Shown here: in pieces, positions 27,301 to 37,800 of the stretch
How positions within the stretch are numbered: position 1 is the stretch's first letter
How the letters are laid out: each line of letters starts with the position of its first letter
Origin: Ridgeia piscesae
Lineage: Eukaryota > Annelida > Polychaeta > Sabellida > Siboglinidae
Length of the DNA: 64,000 bases
Assembly: GCA_025642075.2 (NCBI GenBank)
Contig: JAODUO010001189.1
Coordinates: forward strand, 51,001-115,000
Direction of reading: 5' to 3'
Notes under the pieces: model-generated
Databases searched by the model: none
What the model saw: the letters and a program-made list of their open reading frames with translations, nothing else
What the model was told of the DNA's origin: nothing
Translations under genes and position numbers: made by a program

Positions 27301-29320
27301 AAGAAAACATAACATAACATTAACCTGCCATTTCAGTACCATTATTACTTTTCGTCACCGCCCGATTCGTAAGCAATTTAATTGCCATTTACAAGCCGGC
27401 GAAGGCGCACGTTCGCGGAAGCCACAGCGAACGGGCGCCTTCGCCGGCGAAGCCACAGCGAACTGGCAGGAGACAAACGCGATTGATATCGGGGCAAACA
27501 AACAGGACTTTGTACCAAATTTACTGTGCCTAAAGTTAATTAAATGCAATCAAAGGAATTGGTAATGCTTTAAACAAACACTTAATAAATTACCACACAA
27601 ACCAAGCGCTGGTTACACAATAGATCGGTTTCCGTTTGAAAAACGATTGGATTGGTGCCGACGGCAGAGCAGAAGCCAGGGGCACAACGAACTCAGCAAC
27701 GCAGTTGTACTTCTGTGTTAAATTTCTTAATATCATTAAATTGTTTCTAGATACACCTGTACAAGACAAACATGAGGATTTCATAAACATAAGTGACAGT
27801 TAATTACAGCGTTATTGTTAGCTGTAGCGCCCATTTCCCCCTGGCGGCAGAAATTCGGGGTCCACGACCGACCGCGTTATAGCGAGTCGCGTTATAGCGA
27901 GGCGCGACTGTATATGGTAAATGTTTACCACAAAGAGGGCTTTTATTTTTAATTTTATGGTACTCTCAGAGAGAGGCCGTCATGTACATCAAACAAAGGG
28001 CAGATTTGTTTACGTTGGATTAAACGCTGACTGTTCGCGTAAAGTTTCTGAGCGACACCAACGAAACAACATAAAAATAATTTGAAGAACACGTAGATTG
28101 TACCGAAAGCATTACGCAGTAAAATGTTGATTTAAAAAGAAGTATGTCTCGGGTCATTCACTTGAAGGCGCTGTACATATGCGTACTTCAGTGGCGCGAC
28201 ATCGCGGATTAGTTATCTACTCTGTTTAGAAGCCGATAGAATGGGTGACCACGTTCGTCCCACCTTTGAGAAATTAATAGACGAGCACCCAAGCCTTCCA
28301 ACTCGCATACTGCGCGTCTATTAGGAACAATACGGTAATATAAAAAAAATTAATATATAATTGCAAACTGTAGGAAATGTTTTATCACTGATACTTCAGT
28401 GGGGTGTGCTGACCTGTGATTGGGCCATGCTGTGTCGTTTGCCACGAGCAGACACTATCATTGGAAAGTAGTGCACTCCATTGGCGTAGTATTTCATATT
28501 AACTACTGGTATCAGCACTAGAAGTATAATATATTTTTTCTTATAGCACCACATCCATAATCTTTTTTTGTGGTGCTTCACAACAGATTACTATTATAAT
28601 ACATAAAAATTTAATTTTTAGACAATAAGAAGAATACTAATATTTGTTTTTTAAATAATAAAAAATATGTGTGTATGTATATAAATAACAACAACACAGC
28701 ATTAAATAACAGCATTTCTAAAAAATAAGAAGTAAATCAATCAATAAATTACATAATTCACTATAGTCATAAAACATACATAATAATTATTATAATAAAT
28801 ATAGCAAATAATTCGATATCAGTAATACTGAGAAATTAATGTACTATATATGTAAGGTTAACAGTAATAAATAATGTACTAAATGCTAAAAATGTAAAAA
28901 CAAATACATCTACATAACAATAATACTAATAAAAAAATGTATAATGTTTATGTTTAGATAATAGTAATACATATTTTATTAAACAGATGTAATATATGAC
29001 CACAAATCGCCTCGTCCTGATATAATACATAAATGTTGGCCATTCCTTGACGCAGCCCCAGATATGTTTGTATCCGCTCCGTGTTCATCCTGACAACTGA
29101 GTGCACGTCGCTGAGCGTGACCTTGGTCGTGACCTTGCGCAAGTTCCTCTCGCTCCTCTTCTCCATCATCTACTTCAACAACCCTTTCACGCTGTACCAC
29201 TGGCTCGGCACGGCGTTCGTCTTCAGCGGCACGCTCCTGTTCACCGATGCATTCTCCCTCCTCAACAAGGCATATTCACACATGCGGACAATGCTCTCAG
29301 AAAAGAAAAAAACGGCGTAG
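11697..29320 (+). CDS. SLC35B4: SLC35B4 nucleotide-sugar transporter (UDP-xylose/UDP-GlcNAc), ten exons
   Basis: Exons read directly, all GT-AG: 11697-11773, 16716-16829, 19965-20067, 20595-20646, 21068-21149, 21766-21829, 24910-25019, 25543-25618, 26308-26383, 29062-29320 (TAG). The product is about 336 residues, the usual length for the family, and aligns along its length with animal SLC35B4: N-terminal GCCSNLVFLELL, then NNYALNFNIPMPLHLIFRS, MSARMGIYQETVYAQFGKH, EALFYNHFLPLP, and FILTTECTSLSVTLVVTLRK. The family is a multi-pass Golgi/ER antiporter of UDP-xylose and UDP-GlcNAc. The C-terminus KKTA fits a dilysine KKXX ER-retrieval signal. The start is the first ATG of exon 1 and matches the family N-terminus. 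Exon 4 has a net frameshift at 20613-20614 (AAC, extra CC, TTA) giving an in-frame TAA at 20616; every other exon is intact, so a sequencing indel is likely but real loss is possible. A second exon-3 copy is listed separately. Confidence 0.95.
11837..11945. repeat. (CTA)n followed by (TAG)n, a trinucleotide palindrome, SLC35B4 intron 1
   Basis: About 19 CTA units run directly into TAG units (ctactactagtagtagtag), so the two halves are reverse complements. It begins 63 bp after the exon 1 donor. Confidence 0.9.
13909..15358. repeat. (AT)n tracts in SLC35B4 intron 1
   Basis: Separate AT dinucleotide runs at about 13909-13971, 14123-14202 and 15318-15358. The last abuts the LINE fragment at 15303. 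Confidence 0.9.
14600..15303 (-). mobile_element. LINE 3' fragment, C-terminal part of reverse transcriptase, in SLC35B4 intron 1
   Basis: Minus-strand translation from 15303 starts inside the RT active site (FADDTTVRG), then LELNINKTKEMIVDF, FKFLDSTISSNLKWE, KKAQQRLYFLRRLRSFGL and FYRAVIESVLIFS. Further on, in another frame, it reads HPAHDLFEPLPS and FRSIKTRTN to about 14600. This resembles the C-terminal RT region of CR1/L2/Rex-type LINEs. It is 5'-truncated exactly against an (AT)n tract at 15310-15358. Two or more frame breaks; inactive. Confidence 0.8.
15563..15667. repeat. Imperfect hairpin in SLC35B4 intron 1
   Basis: gactatccagacca...ctattataaaatag (from 15563) pairs with ctattttataatagt...tggtctggatag (to ~15662). 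Just upstream, 15480-15550 has gcagtgatgtcattgctctg, also seen at 12257-12277 with the same ttcgcagagcag neighbours. This is a small dispersed palindromic repeat. Confidence 0.7.
16848..17027 (+). repeat. 22-bp tandem repeat, 8 copies, SLC35B4 intron 2
   Basis: Unit tgtaatggcatgttgttaca plus ct, nearly identical across eight copies (one atgaca, one ggcgtg variant). It starts 18 bp after the exon 2 donor. Confidence 0.92.
17497..17599 (+). CDS. SLC35B4: Alternative (probably mutually exclusive) exon 3 of SLC35B4
   Basis: Lies in the intron between exon 2 and canonical exon 3. It has a good acceptor (ctcacttgtag at 17486-17496) and donor (TCG|gtgagt at 17600). It is exactly 103 nt, like canonical exon 3, with the same phases: one base completes the split Ser codon, then 34 codons to phase 0. 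The reading frame is open. Aligned without gaps to canonical exon 3 it shares Met5, Asn17, Asn23, Pro27, Leu30, Arg33 and Ser34, with many conservative hydrophobic matches, ending LMLRS versus LIFRS. GC-rich codon use resembles the real exons. Because 103 is not a multiple of three, including both or neither exon breaks the frame, so the two should be mutually exclusive. It replaces the segment containing the conserved NNYALN motif, so it could change substrate choice. It could also be a decayed duplicate; transcripts are needed. Confidence 0.72.
18720..19875. repeat. Degenerate AGTACT-rich repeat between the two exon-3 copies of SLC35B4
   Basis: Loose ~40-bp units of the form agtacttaaagaagtactca plus cagcacactaagtc occur densely at 19415-19870 and more loosely at 18720-18990. 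AGTACT and AAGTACTT are self-complementary, so many units can pair with each other in RNA. Confidence 0.7.
21395..21480 (+). repeat. Possible tRNA-derived SINE head, SLC35B4 intron 5
   Basis: atggcctcctagtggttagaacatcagactttcagag looks like a degenerate tRNA 5' half with an A box (tggcctcctagtgg). The expected B box (ggttcgantcc) is only weakly present as gtctgctcccgcat. The tail and ends were not found. Confidence 0.4.
22449..24663. mobile_element. 2.2-kb TTAA-flanked non-autonomous element with ~250-bp inverted repeats (Kolobok-like), SLC35B4 intron 6
   Basis: Ends are TTAA|AGGGCAAAAAAGG (left, TTAA at 22449-22452) and, read inward on the minus strand, TTAA|AGGGAAACAAAAG (right, TTAA at 24660-24663). 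A TTAA duplication with AGGG termini fits the Kolobok superfamily. A second, longer inverted repeat lies inside: 22955-23215 against ~24175-24440, sharing blocks such as acatacactac, ttcctctaac, accgtaaa and ttacacaaaat. The centre is very AT-rich and has no transposase-like ORF. Confidence 0.65.
26065..26144. repeat. Near-perfect hairpin, 38-bp arms, 4-nt loop, SLC35B4 intron 8
   Basis: 26065-26102 (atgatttttattatctgaat...) pairs with 26107-26144 with one mismatch. Confidence 0.9.
26469..28335. mobile_element. Outer TA-flanked non-autonomous DNA transposon, SLC35B4 intron 9
   Basis: Left end CCGTATTACATGTATCCCTA, then atagacgcgca; right end (minus strand) CCGTATTGTTCCTAATAGAC, then gcgca. 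Both termini are directly flanked by TA (26467-26468, 28336-28337), as for Tc1/mariner-type insertions. The interior is interrupted by a second element at 26689-27910. No transposase ORF seen. Confidence 0.65.
26689..27910. mobile_element. Inner nested TA-flanked element (pogo/Tigger-like ends)
   Basis: Left end aAGTCGCGCCTCGTTATAAC, right end (minus strand) CAGTCGCGCCTCGCTATAAC, each followed by GCG. Flanking TA dinucleotides at 26687-26688 and 27911-27912 form the target-site duplication. CAGT plus CTCGNTATAACG termini resemble pogo/Tigger families. It is about 1.2 kb, CpG-rich compared with its surroundings, with a GC-rich inverted repeat (ggcgaaggcgc and gcgccttcgcc, 27398-27455). Short ORFs inside are not recognisable. 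Confidence 0.7.
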
Positions 29321-31110
29321 ACGTAGTGCCGCTGGTGCCACCTAGTGTGTATTTGTTCAAGGCCAGTTCACAGGATCTCCACCAGGGGTGCTCTTGTGGC
29401 AGACATCGTGATCTCATGTTGTCCATTGTGATGCTCTTTTCTTTCAATGGTCTTTCAGCATCAAGTCCGACATTTAGCAAACCAAATGATAGAATATTAA
29501 TTGTTTTACATATCTATAATCTATATGGAATTACCATAAAAACTATAGGATGTCCTGTAGAATTCTATACAATGTTTGTTGGGGGCACAGCAGTTGCTAT
29601 GGAATACTGCAGAAATGTTATAGGTTTCTGTAGAATTGTTGCTATGGGACGCATTATGATCATGAGGGTGATATAATATAATTATGATGTTCACAAAAAC
29701 ATCTGCAAGGACACCTGGTGGTGGGAGATGGCAATGTTTAGTCATGCATGCACATTGTGTGTATGGATCAACTGGTGCACACCAGAACGGACAAATCAGC
29801 ACTTTGCAGAACTAGCGTTTCTTGTTACGTTTATTCACCTGCTTAGTCCTACTAACCACCTTCGACATGCATCTGTAATTTTCCATACATATTTCAGGTT
29901 TTCCATGGTCACTAAACAATCATAGACAGGTGACTCCATCTGGTGACTTTCCCTACAACTAACCTTCCAGTCACATCCTTTTTGTGCGCATGGTAACATG
30001 TTTGTTAATTGTCTATTTACAACAGCGAGGTACCATGTCGCTCACAGACACTCCAAAGAATAATGTTAGGTATCCTTCGATATTATTTATGTTAAATTGT
30101 GCGTTCATGTTACATGTATGTGTGGAATATTACGTCGCGCTGTCTTCAGGTGGTGCAAGTGGTATTTATCACCAGTGTGTGCTGTCGGTTGTCAATAGTG
30201 CCAGTGCACTGTCATTGGTGCCAGCAAGCTTTGTCAGTGAGTACTGTCAATAATGGCACTATGTGGCTGTCTTTAACTTTAGGGCCCGTATGTGTCACTC
30301 CATTCTCACTAAATGTGACACATAACGACCAAATTTACTGAGCAGATGTAACATTGTAATGCGAGGGCACTATTTTGGGTGCACATTTAATGTCTGTTTT
30401 TTTTGTGGAAAGGGTAGGGTACTCATTGGTTTCACTGCTGTGGAGATGTTGTGTATGTACACAAAGTATTATTAATTTGATAATTACCAAGCTATATCAT
30501 GATTAATTTCCTCTTGTTAGTCCATTTAATTGTATTTACGTATGTTTTGAGCTCTGTGTTATGTTATAATGTAATAAACAATGTGATGAATACAAACCTA
30601 TACAAAATGAAAGCCTGCACAAACATGTGGAACAATTTCATTAATACAATACAAACCTGTTCAAAATGATAGCTTGGGCAAACGTATCGGCCATAATTAA
30701 GATTTGTGGAATAGGTATATAAGACACTGTAACACACAAATATTGCACATTTGTCTTACTTGCACAATTCTTCACAGGGTTTATGTAGTATTTTCTTTTC
30801 AAGTGTTTAAAGCCAATGAAATACTCTAAAATTGTTAGAATGCAAAATTGTTAACCATTTAAAAAAAAGATGTCGATTTGGTATTATTTTATTAACTCCT
30901 ATCAGAAGTAAGTCTTCCACTACTCTTGGTTTCTGGAAAACGAGCTCCTCTGTAGATCATGTAAGTAATGAGTACTAATATTTAGTGCAGTAGCTGCAGA
31001 ATGGCTTAAAACTTAGTGGGGAAAAATAGACAGTATTGACCAGAATCACCCCGTAGTACATGTATTCTTGAGTTCATCACAATCCAGCTGAATACCAACT
31101 AAAGCCTAGA
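29321..31110 (+). other. Inferred SLC35B4 3' UTR and intergenic
   Basis: The first AATAAA I see after the stop is at 30573-30578, so a 3' UTR of about 1.25 kb is inferred. The ORFs here are short and unlikely to be coding. Confidence 0.35.
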
Positions 31111-31621
31111 TCCCACTGTCCTGGTTCAGAGGCCGGATCACCCCGGATCGTCAATCCGGGGGCATCCATGAAAAACTGTAGTGACACTGACGAAACCTTG
31201 GCCAGTCCATGGCAACTCATCAGCGAACTGTGACGATCCGGGTTACTCCCCTGGTGTTTTAAAATGTTTAAAACAATCGGGGTGATCCGGGGGATTATTG
31301 AAATCCAGGGCAAAGTGTAGCAATACTGGCATATCCGGGGCTCCACCTTGGCGCTACCATGATCACACTGGGAAGAACCGTGATAAACCGACATCAAACC
31401 GGGGCGACACCGTGGCACATCCTTGATACTCCGGGGTGACACTGTGTAAGACCGTGTGATATGATGGCTACATCGGGATGATCTGGGGTTCAAACTATGG
31501 CGACACCAGCAATACCACCGTATGTATATAAGGGACTGAAATATACAACTGAGCCAAACCTTCACGGATCACCGGGACATTTTCACTGGGGTACGCCGTG
31601 GCCAGAACCGAGACAGTGGGA
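31111..31621. mobile_element. 511-bp non-autonomous inverted-repeat element between the convergent genes
   Basis: Left end TCCCACTGTCCTGGTTCAGA, then GGCCGG; right end (minus strand) TCCCACTGTCTCGGTTCTGG, then CCACGG. The inside is built from scattered CCGGGG/GATCCGGGG motifs, giving GC-rich sequence in an AT-rich region. The minus-strand ORF 31077-31565 crosses it and is likely spurious. No target-site duplication was clear. Confidence 0.6.
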
Positions 31622-34600
31622 CTTATGCTTAAACAGCAAGTAGAAAACATTTAAAAGGTTTTACTTCTGGTTATTGTTTTTTGGGTTAATACATGAAATG
31701 ATAATTATACTATGCGAAACATTGCTACATTAACAAGTACAAGCATACCTATAAACCCATGTGATTTAGCCTTAGTATTAGTTTTCTATAAATAAAAGTA
31801 CGACCATAGGTGTAGTCAGAAACTGGTTGACCCTAAAAATCAGTTAGTCTGAAGCTGTGAGTTGCCCAAATGTCTGTAACTGTAAGAGCACACAGGTGAG
31901 AGTATCATCTTATTGTTGCTCACTTCTTTGTATCAACTGTACAAGCTTCTGTAGTGATGTAGCATATTGAATATCTCTCGCGTCTGTGCAGGGTCCTTGT
32001 ATTAAAATACCCCTTTGTTTTACCACTAGTATGCACAATGCATCTTCAGTACACCTAAAACCTGTGTAATTTCAGGTACATTATGATTAGTGTCACAGGT
32101 TGGTATTAATTGTTGTGTTCAGTGTTACCTCAAGTGCCACTGTCAGCACTACTATGCTATAGAATTTCAGGTCAGATATCTGTATTACCACCTCTGTTTT
32201 ATTGCGATGTATAATACCAGTGTCTGTGTCCTATTTGTGTTTTAGGCAGGTTCTACTTTTTTGTTGGCTTTTATTTAATTCTCAGACAAAAAAGCATAAC
32301 ATGTATCGTGTGCACCATCAAATTATCCTTAAAATCCACGTGAGTTTTATCGAGTGTCGGCATCAATGAGTACGTAAATATACATTCATCCAACATTGCT
32401 GTTTTGTTGTCAATGTAGCACCAAAAGCATTTGCTCTGCAACAGCTATTAATTTGACACTGAAATTTATACTAGTCTGGTGAATACAATGAAATTAATAT
32501 TTTGTTGCGATTCTTAATTTGATTTGTACAACGAGATTCAACCATATTCTCCATAGTTGTGCAATGACATATAAATAATAATTAAATGGATGATTTTTAT
32601 ACAGTTTCTGTCTAATAATGAACTATTAATTTGTGACAAACAGATCAAGTTATCTTAAAATTGTCTAATAAATACCTTGTCATTAGCATAAGTATTTGTT
32701 ATTTTTATTGCTGGCAGTTAATCTTGGTCGTGTATCTATCTATCCCCCACAAGCACCTGTGATTATCTCAGTAAACCACATCATTCTGTCCACAAGTATG
32801 CATACTCAATTTTTTTTGGCAAAAAACTTCAGATATCCTAAAATAGCCTCCTAAAATTTGATGTTTTACTTAGAATGCATGAATTTATATTGAAATTGGA
32901 AGGGTCAAATACACATTTTGAGATCAAATATAACTAAGCTCAATCAAATATATTGCTTTTCCAGATTTCAATTCAAATACACTACCATGTTTATTCAAAC
33001 ACAATTCAGGTACATTGCCAGTTTTGAAATTTAAATACATGGCTGGTGTTTCCATTATAGTTGATATAGTGGGGTGAGAATTTTGTATTTTGGTTGATTG
33101 ACTGCTGTAAACTAATTGGACGGCAGGTTTACTAGATTGTCCTTATCTGTGCTACCGTACCTACTGGTGGGTACTTCTGCCCCTGCACTGGAGGAAACCT
33201 GGGTTCCTTTGTCTTAGCCCATGATTTGTACACAGCAGAATCATTCGAACATGTTCCCTGTGAATACCTGCCTTTATGGCTGGTTTCACTGGCTTCCCAT
33301 TCATTCATGTAATGTTTGACTAGCTTCACTGTAGGCCAATTTTCTCAGTGTTGCCTGCCCACTGTTGACTATACCACAGGTGTGAAATACATTCTGTTGT
33401 GACTCCTGAGCCAGTTTATGTTGGGTGGGCAATGATTTATATTTTGATGGTAATTTTTATGTGTGTATGATTGTATTTGCAAATACTTTCAAACGACCAA
33501 ATATCAAATGCATGCCCTTTTGTGATTTTCAATTCGATTACACAAAATTTCTGGTAAAGATTTCGTATTTGTACCCAACTGTGATTGGAATAATAAAGGT
33601 GTAACAATCGGTGTTGCCAGAAAACGTATAACTTTATTCCATTCAGCACATCACACATGTCTCTGTGTTCTGACTAGAAACTCCAGTTATCCAACATTAT
33701 CAATATCAACCACTTACCATTATACTATGTGTCCAACAAAATAACCACGTTTACCCCCTCACAATTCTGGCCTGCTGTGTGATATTCGATGGAGACACGT
33801 CGTCTCATATCTACAGAAATTCTCAATTCAGTATTAAACATAGAATCAACTATTTTACCAATAAAAATTATCATTTAAAGGTTCTCAATGAGAGTATTGT
33901 GATAAATAAATGGTATCACCATTCCTATTAGCAGTTCAATAAATAAAAATTCCATACAATAACTCTTCTTATACATGCTAGGTGTCTTGACAAACGTAAC
34001 ATCCAGGATAGGAATATGACCAGCACTATCCATCATAATGACTACGTCATTCTAAACCTTTCACGCAGGAGTTTTTGAGATAACAAAACCTGGCCTACCT
34101 AAAAACATTGCCACTTGGAATGATTCAGAACCTGTCGTTATTGTTAGTTCATGTGTCATAATCCATATTACGGTGATTACCTGGTTGTATTCCAGGCGAC
34201 ACACAATTACACAGGACATGAAATAAGATATAGACATGTGGGAAAATAAACATAGCTGGATCCTACTGAATTAAGAAACGTATCTTTACCATAAACATGG
34301 CAGCTAGACAGCAACTACCTACAAGATCATCATTGTAAGAGCAACATATATTACATTCACTACTGTTTCATGGACAAAGAAAGAAACACTAGACCAGATG
34401 TCCATGGAATAGACGCCCAGTGTTACATCTGGTGGGAATTCAAATAAGACTTGCCTACTTTTACAAATAATAGATTGGTTACCACATCATCCAGTCAGAC
34501 TTCTAAAGGTTAATATCACTACTTCCTCGTGTAACCGAATTCCAAAAAATATCAGTGGTCCAGTTTCAATATATACATAGCTATTGGGTACTTGTAAAAC

Positions 34601-34852
34601 ATATTTCAGACAGTGCTAACCTTAGTCCAACTCTAACAGGAACGAACTGTCAAATAGAACGCACATACAACAGTCGAGAGGTCTACTTGACAAGACAGCA
34701 CACAACCAGAACATGTACTATACCATATGATTAATGTTTTGAACATTGAAATGATATGTCCAGTCATCAGACAGGCAAACCAGAGTTAACTACTGTGTCG
34801 TAAGTTGTAACGCATCTTTGTTTGCAGTCACACACAAGAGACATGCGACTCA
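31622..34852 (-). other. Intergenic, then inferred TATDN2 3' UTR
   Basis: On the minus strand an AATAAA lies at 33638-33633, about 1.2 kb past the TATDN2 stop. 31622-33630 is AT-rich and shows nothing recognisable. Confidence 0.35.
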
Positions 34853-37800
34853 CTAAATGCCGTACATGTCGCGTGTGTTCTCATAGCTAGCCTTGAGCAC
34901 GACATCGATGTGGATGCCCTTGAGTCTGGCCACTTCATCAGCCACTGTGATCACCATGCCTGGATGGCAGAACTCCATATCTGTTTTCGGGATCTACAAC
35001 GACATGACGCAACTATAATGTTTCTATCTATACTGGTTCACTACTGCTATTACATAGATGCATAATTAACGGGAAGAACCATTCGATGTATAGTCCCGTG
35101 GTCACCCCATGACCAAGCATCACATACTTTTAAAATCAAGATGTTATATAAAGTAACATTTTTATGGATGCTGACCACACGGTTTCCAATATCTATACTA
35201 ATGGATTACTTTCTATTCTGCATTTAAAAGTTATTGTTTGTTGTTGCAACTGGATATTTCTGAGCTATACATTCAGTACACAGAAAGAAACTGATCAGTT
35301 TTAACTAATTGTGTAATGGTCTGGTATGCCAAGTACACGTGTTGACAGATAGTTTGGTATACTGATTGGTGAGGTGCGTTATGGAAGACTGGAAGTTCTG
35401 CAATTAAAAGTGGGTAACTTTGATGTAGATTTGTTTGCCATTTACGGTATGGGGCCAACACTGTTGACGAGTAGTGACAAAGAAAGAAGCCAGTACTTAC
35501 CCTCCAGGGCACAAAGTAGGGTGTGTCCGTCTCAATGAGGAGCTTGTCTAGGGGGATGTATCGGGCGACATCCTTAAGTGGAAAGGCGCGACGGCTGCGG
35601 TGGGTGACCAGTGCCGTCAGTCCGATGTAGGAGTTGGGGAACTTGTGCAGCCAGGTGCGTGCCTCCTCCCACGTGCCCGTGAAACAGTGCCTGTGGATCT
35701 TGTGGTTGCGTGGGATGTGCTAGAAACACACATAACAGTACTTGTGGCTTACCGTGCAGACCATAGCTTTATGTAGAGACCCGTCCACCCGTCATTTGGA
35801 CAGGTAAAAACGAATATGGACTGGTAGAAATATGGGTGGATGGGTGGTGGACGGGTAAAAAATAAAGGCGCAAAAAAGAATTTTTTTTTGTTATGCCTTG
35901 AAAGTGAGTGAAAATGGTGTCACATGTGTGTTTGTAGTCCATTTCAGGTCATCAGACACATTTAAAAGTTTGTAAACTGGCTTAACAGTTAACATCCATG
36001 TGTCCTCCAAAACATGTGTGACTGGCAATAATTTTATCCTGCATAAAGCTCTGGTGCAGACTGCCAGACTGGAGTGCTAACTTACCGTGGTGATGTGATT
36101 AGACGTTTCTGCTGTTATTCGTATGAAATTGTGACAAACTGACAAGTGTCGCTGAAGACTGTGTGTTGTTTGGCTGTCGTGTTCTCCTAGGTGCTAAAAC
36201 CCTCTGGTTTTCAGGGAGAACCCAGATAGCTATTGTGTGTCTGTGTGCGTGCGTCATAGCTTTACGCAGAGACCTGTCCACCAGTCATTTGGATGGGTAG
36301 AAATGTTAGTGGATGGGTAAAAAAGTAGGAGCATAAAAGGTCTTCCAAAATCATAGATATTGTCAGTTATGCCTTGAAAATGGGTGTCACATGTGTGTTT
36401 GTAGTTTAATTTTGGTTATAAAGCCCATCTCAACTGACTTGTATGTAAATGAGTTACAACCATGTGTCCATCAAAGAAATGTGTGACTGGCAAAAATACG
36501 ACCCTGTATAAGGCCCTGGCAAGCGCGCGTGTGTGGGCACGTGTGCTGGTCTCACCTTTTCTAGTTCGCTGATGATGTCTGACTCAGACTCGCGTGAGTG
36601 GATCACAATGGGTTTGTTGATCTCAGTGGCCAGCTTCAACTGCCGCGCCAACACTTCCTTCTGGGCCTCCTGGTGCTGGTAGAACCTACAAGTACAACAA
36701 AGTCTTGGCGGGAAAATTGGTGGATGTAGAGGTTTGAAATTGGTGGTGTATAAAATTTGAAAAACAATCGGAAATATTGATTGATAAGTATTATTCTTGT
36801 GTTAAGGTTATTCATAAAGTGGTACTGGACATATATTGAGTAGTAGTTTTGGTTAAAGTTGGTTAGTTAACAGTATTTTTGAACAGATTAGTATAGTGGG
36901 TGATAAAAGGGTAATCTAGGCTTCGACAAATTGTAAACAAGATTGAGCAAATCTCTTTATTTGATATAGTATATAAGAGATAAAGCAATAAGAGTAACAA
37001 CTACATATGTAAGATAAAACTGTGAATAGGTATCATTGTTATTAAAAATAAACAAGCGTTTTAGTAGGAAACCCTTGTTTGTTTATATAGGTAGTGTCCA
37101 ATGTTTCCGCTAGGGAACGGTACCAGTTCAGACTAAACTTATTGTTCATGGTAGCATAGGTAGTAAGTTGTTTATAACCTAAAGTGTGCTGCAGTTGCTG
37201 TACCCAATAAACAAACAGTCTTTCTAAAGACTAAGTTGGTTTATACTAAGAGTTGATTTTGACAAATCGTAATATGGCACCTGGCAAGCGGCAAGTGAAG
37301 GCAAGGAGGCACTTGGTGTGTAACCACTGCCACAGCTTGGTGGATTTTGCCGTATCGGGGTGCGGAAAAACTTGGTCAGAGACAACGGAGGAAGGGTTTA
37401 CGTTCCAATGTTTAGGGTGTTGGAAAGTGGACTGTCTGACAGCAGAGTTAGCTAGGCTAACGGATATTGTGAAGGGGATGCAGAGTGGAGGGAGGGTGAT
37501 TGCAAGGACAACAAATGGAGAAAGAACAACAGGAGACATGACATGCAGGAAGGTGACAGGGGAGAAAGTGACAGTAGAGAAGGAGGGAGGGACAAGGGGA
37601 CAGGAGATGAGAGAAGTAGATGCGACAGGAGCTAAGACGAATGGAAGAAAGGAAGTGAGAGGTGATATGACCAAACGGAAGTCAATAACAAGGACGATGA
37701 CAGGAAGAAAAGAGACCAGAAAGAAAGGAACAACAGAGAAAGCGGCAGGGGAAAAGTCAGCAACCAGGGAGATGCAAAACGGAGGAGCTACTCTGAAGCA

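Noticed and set aside
29101..29676. 191-residue plus-strand ORF
   Set aside because: Out-of-frame shadow of the last SLC35B4 exon running into the 3' UTR.
31077..31565. 162-residue minus-strand ORF
   Set aside because: Lies almost entirely inside the CCGGGG-patterned inverted-repeat element and reflects its motif repetition.
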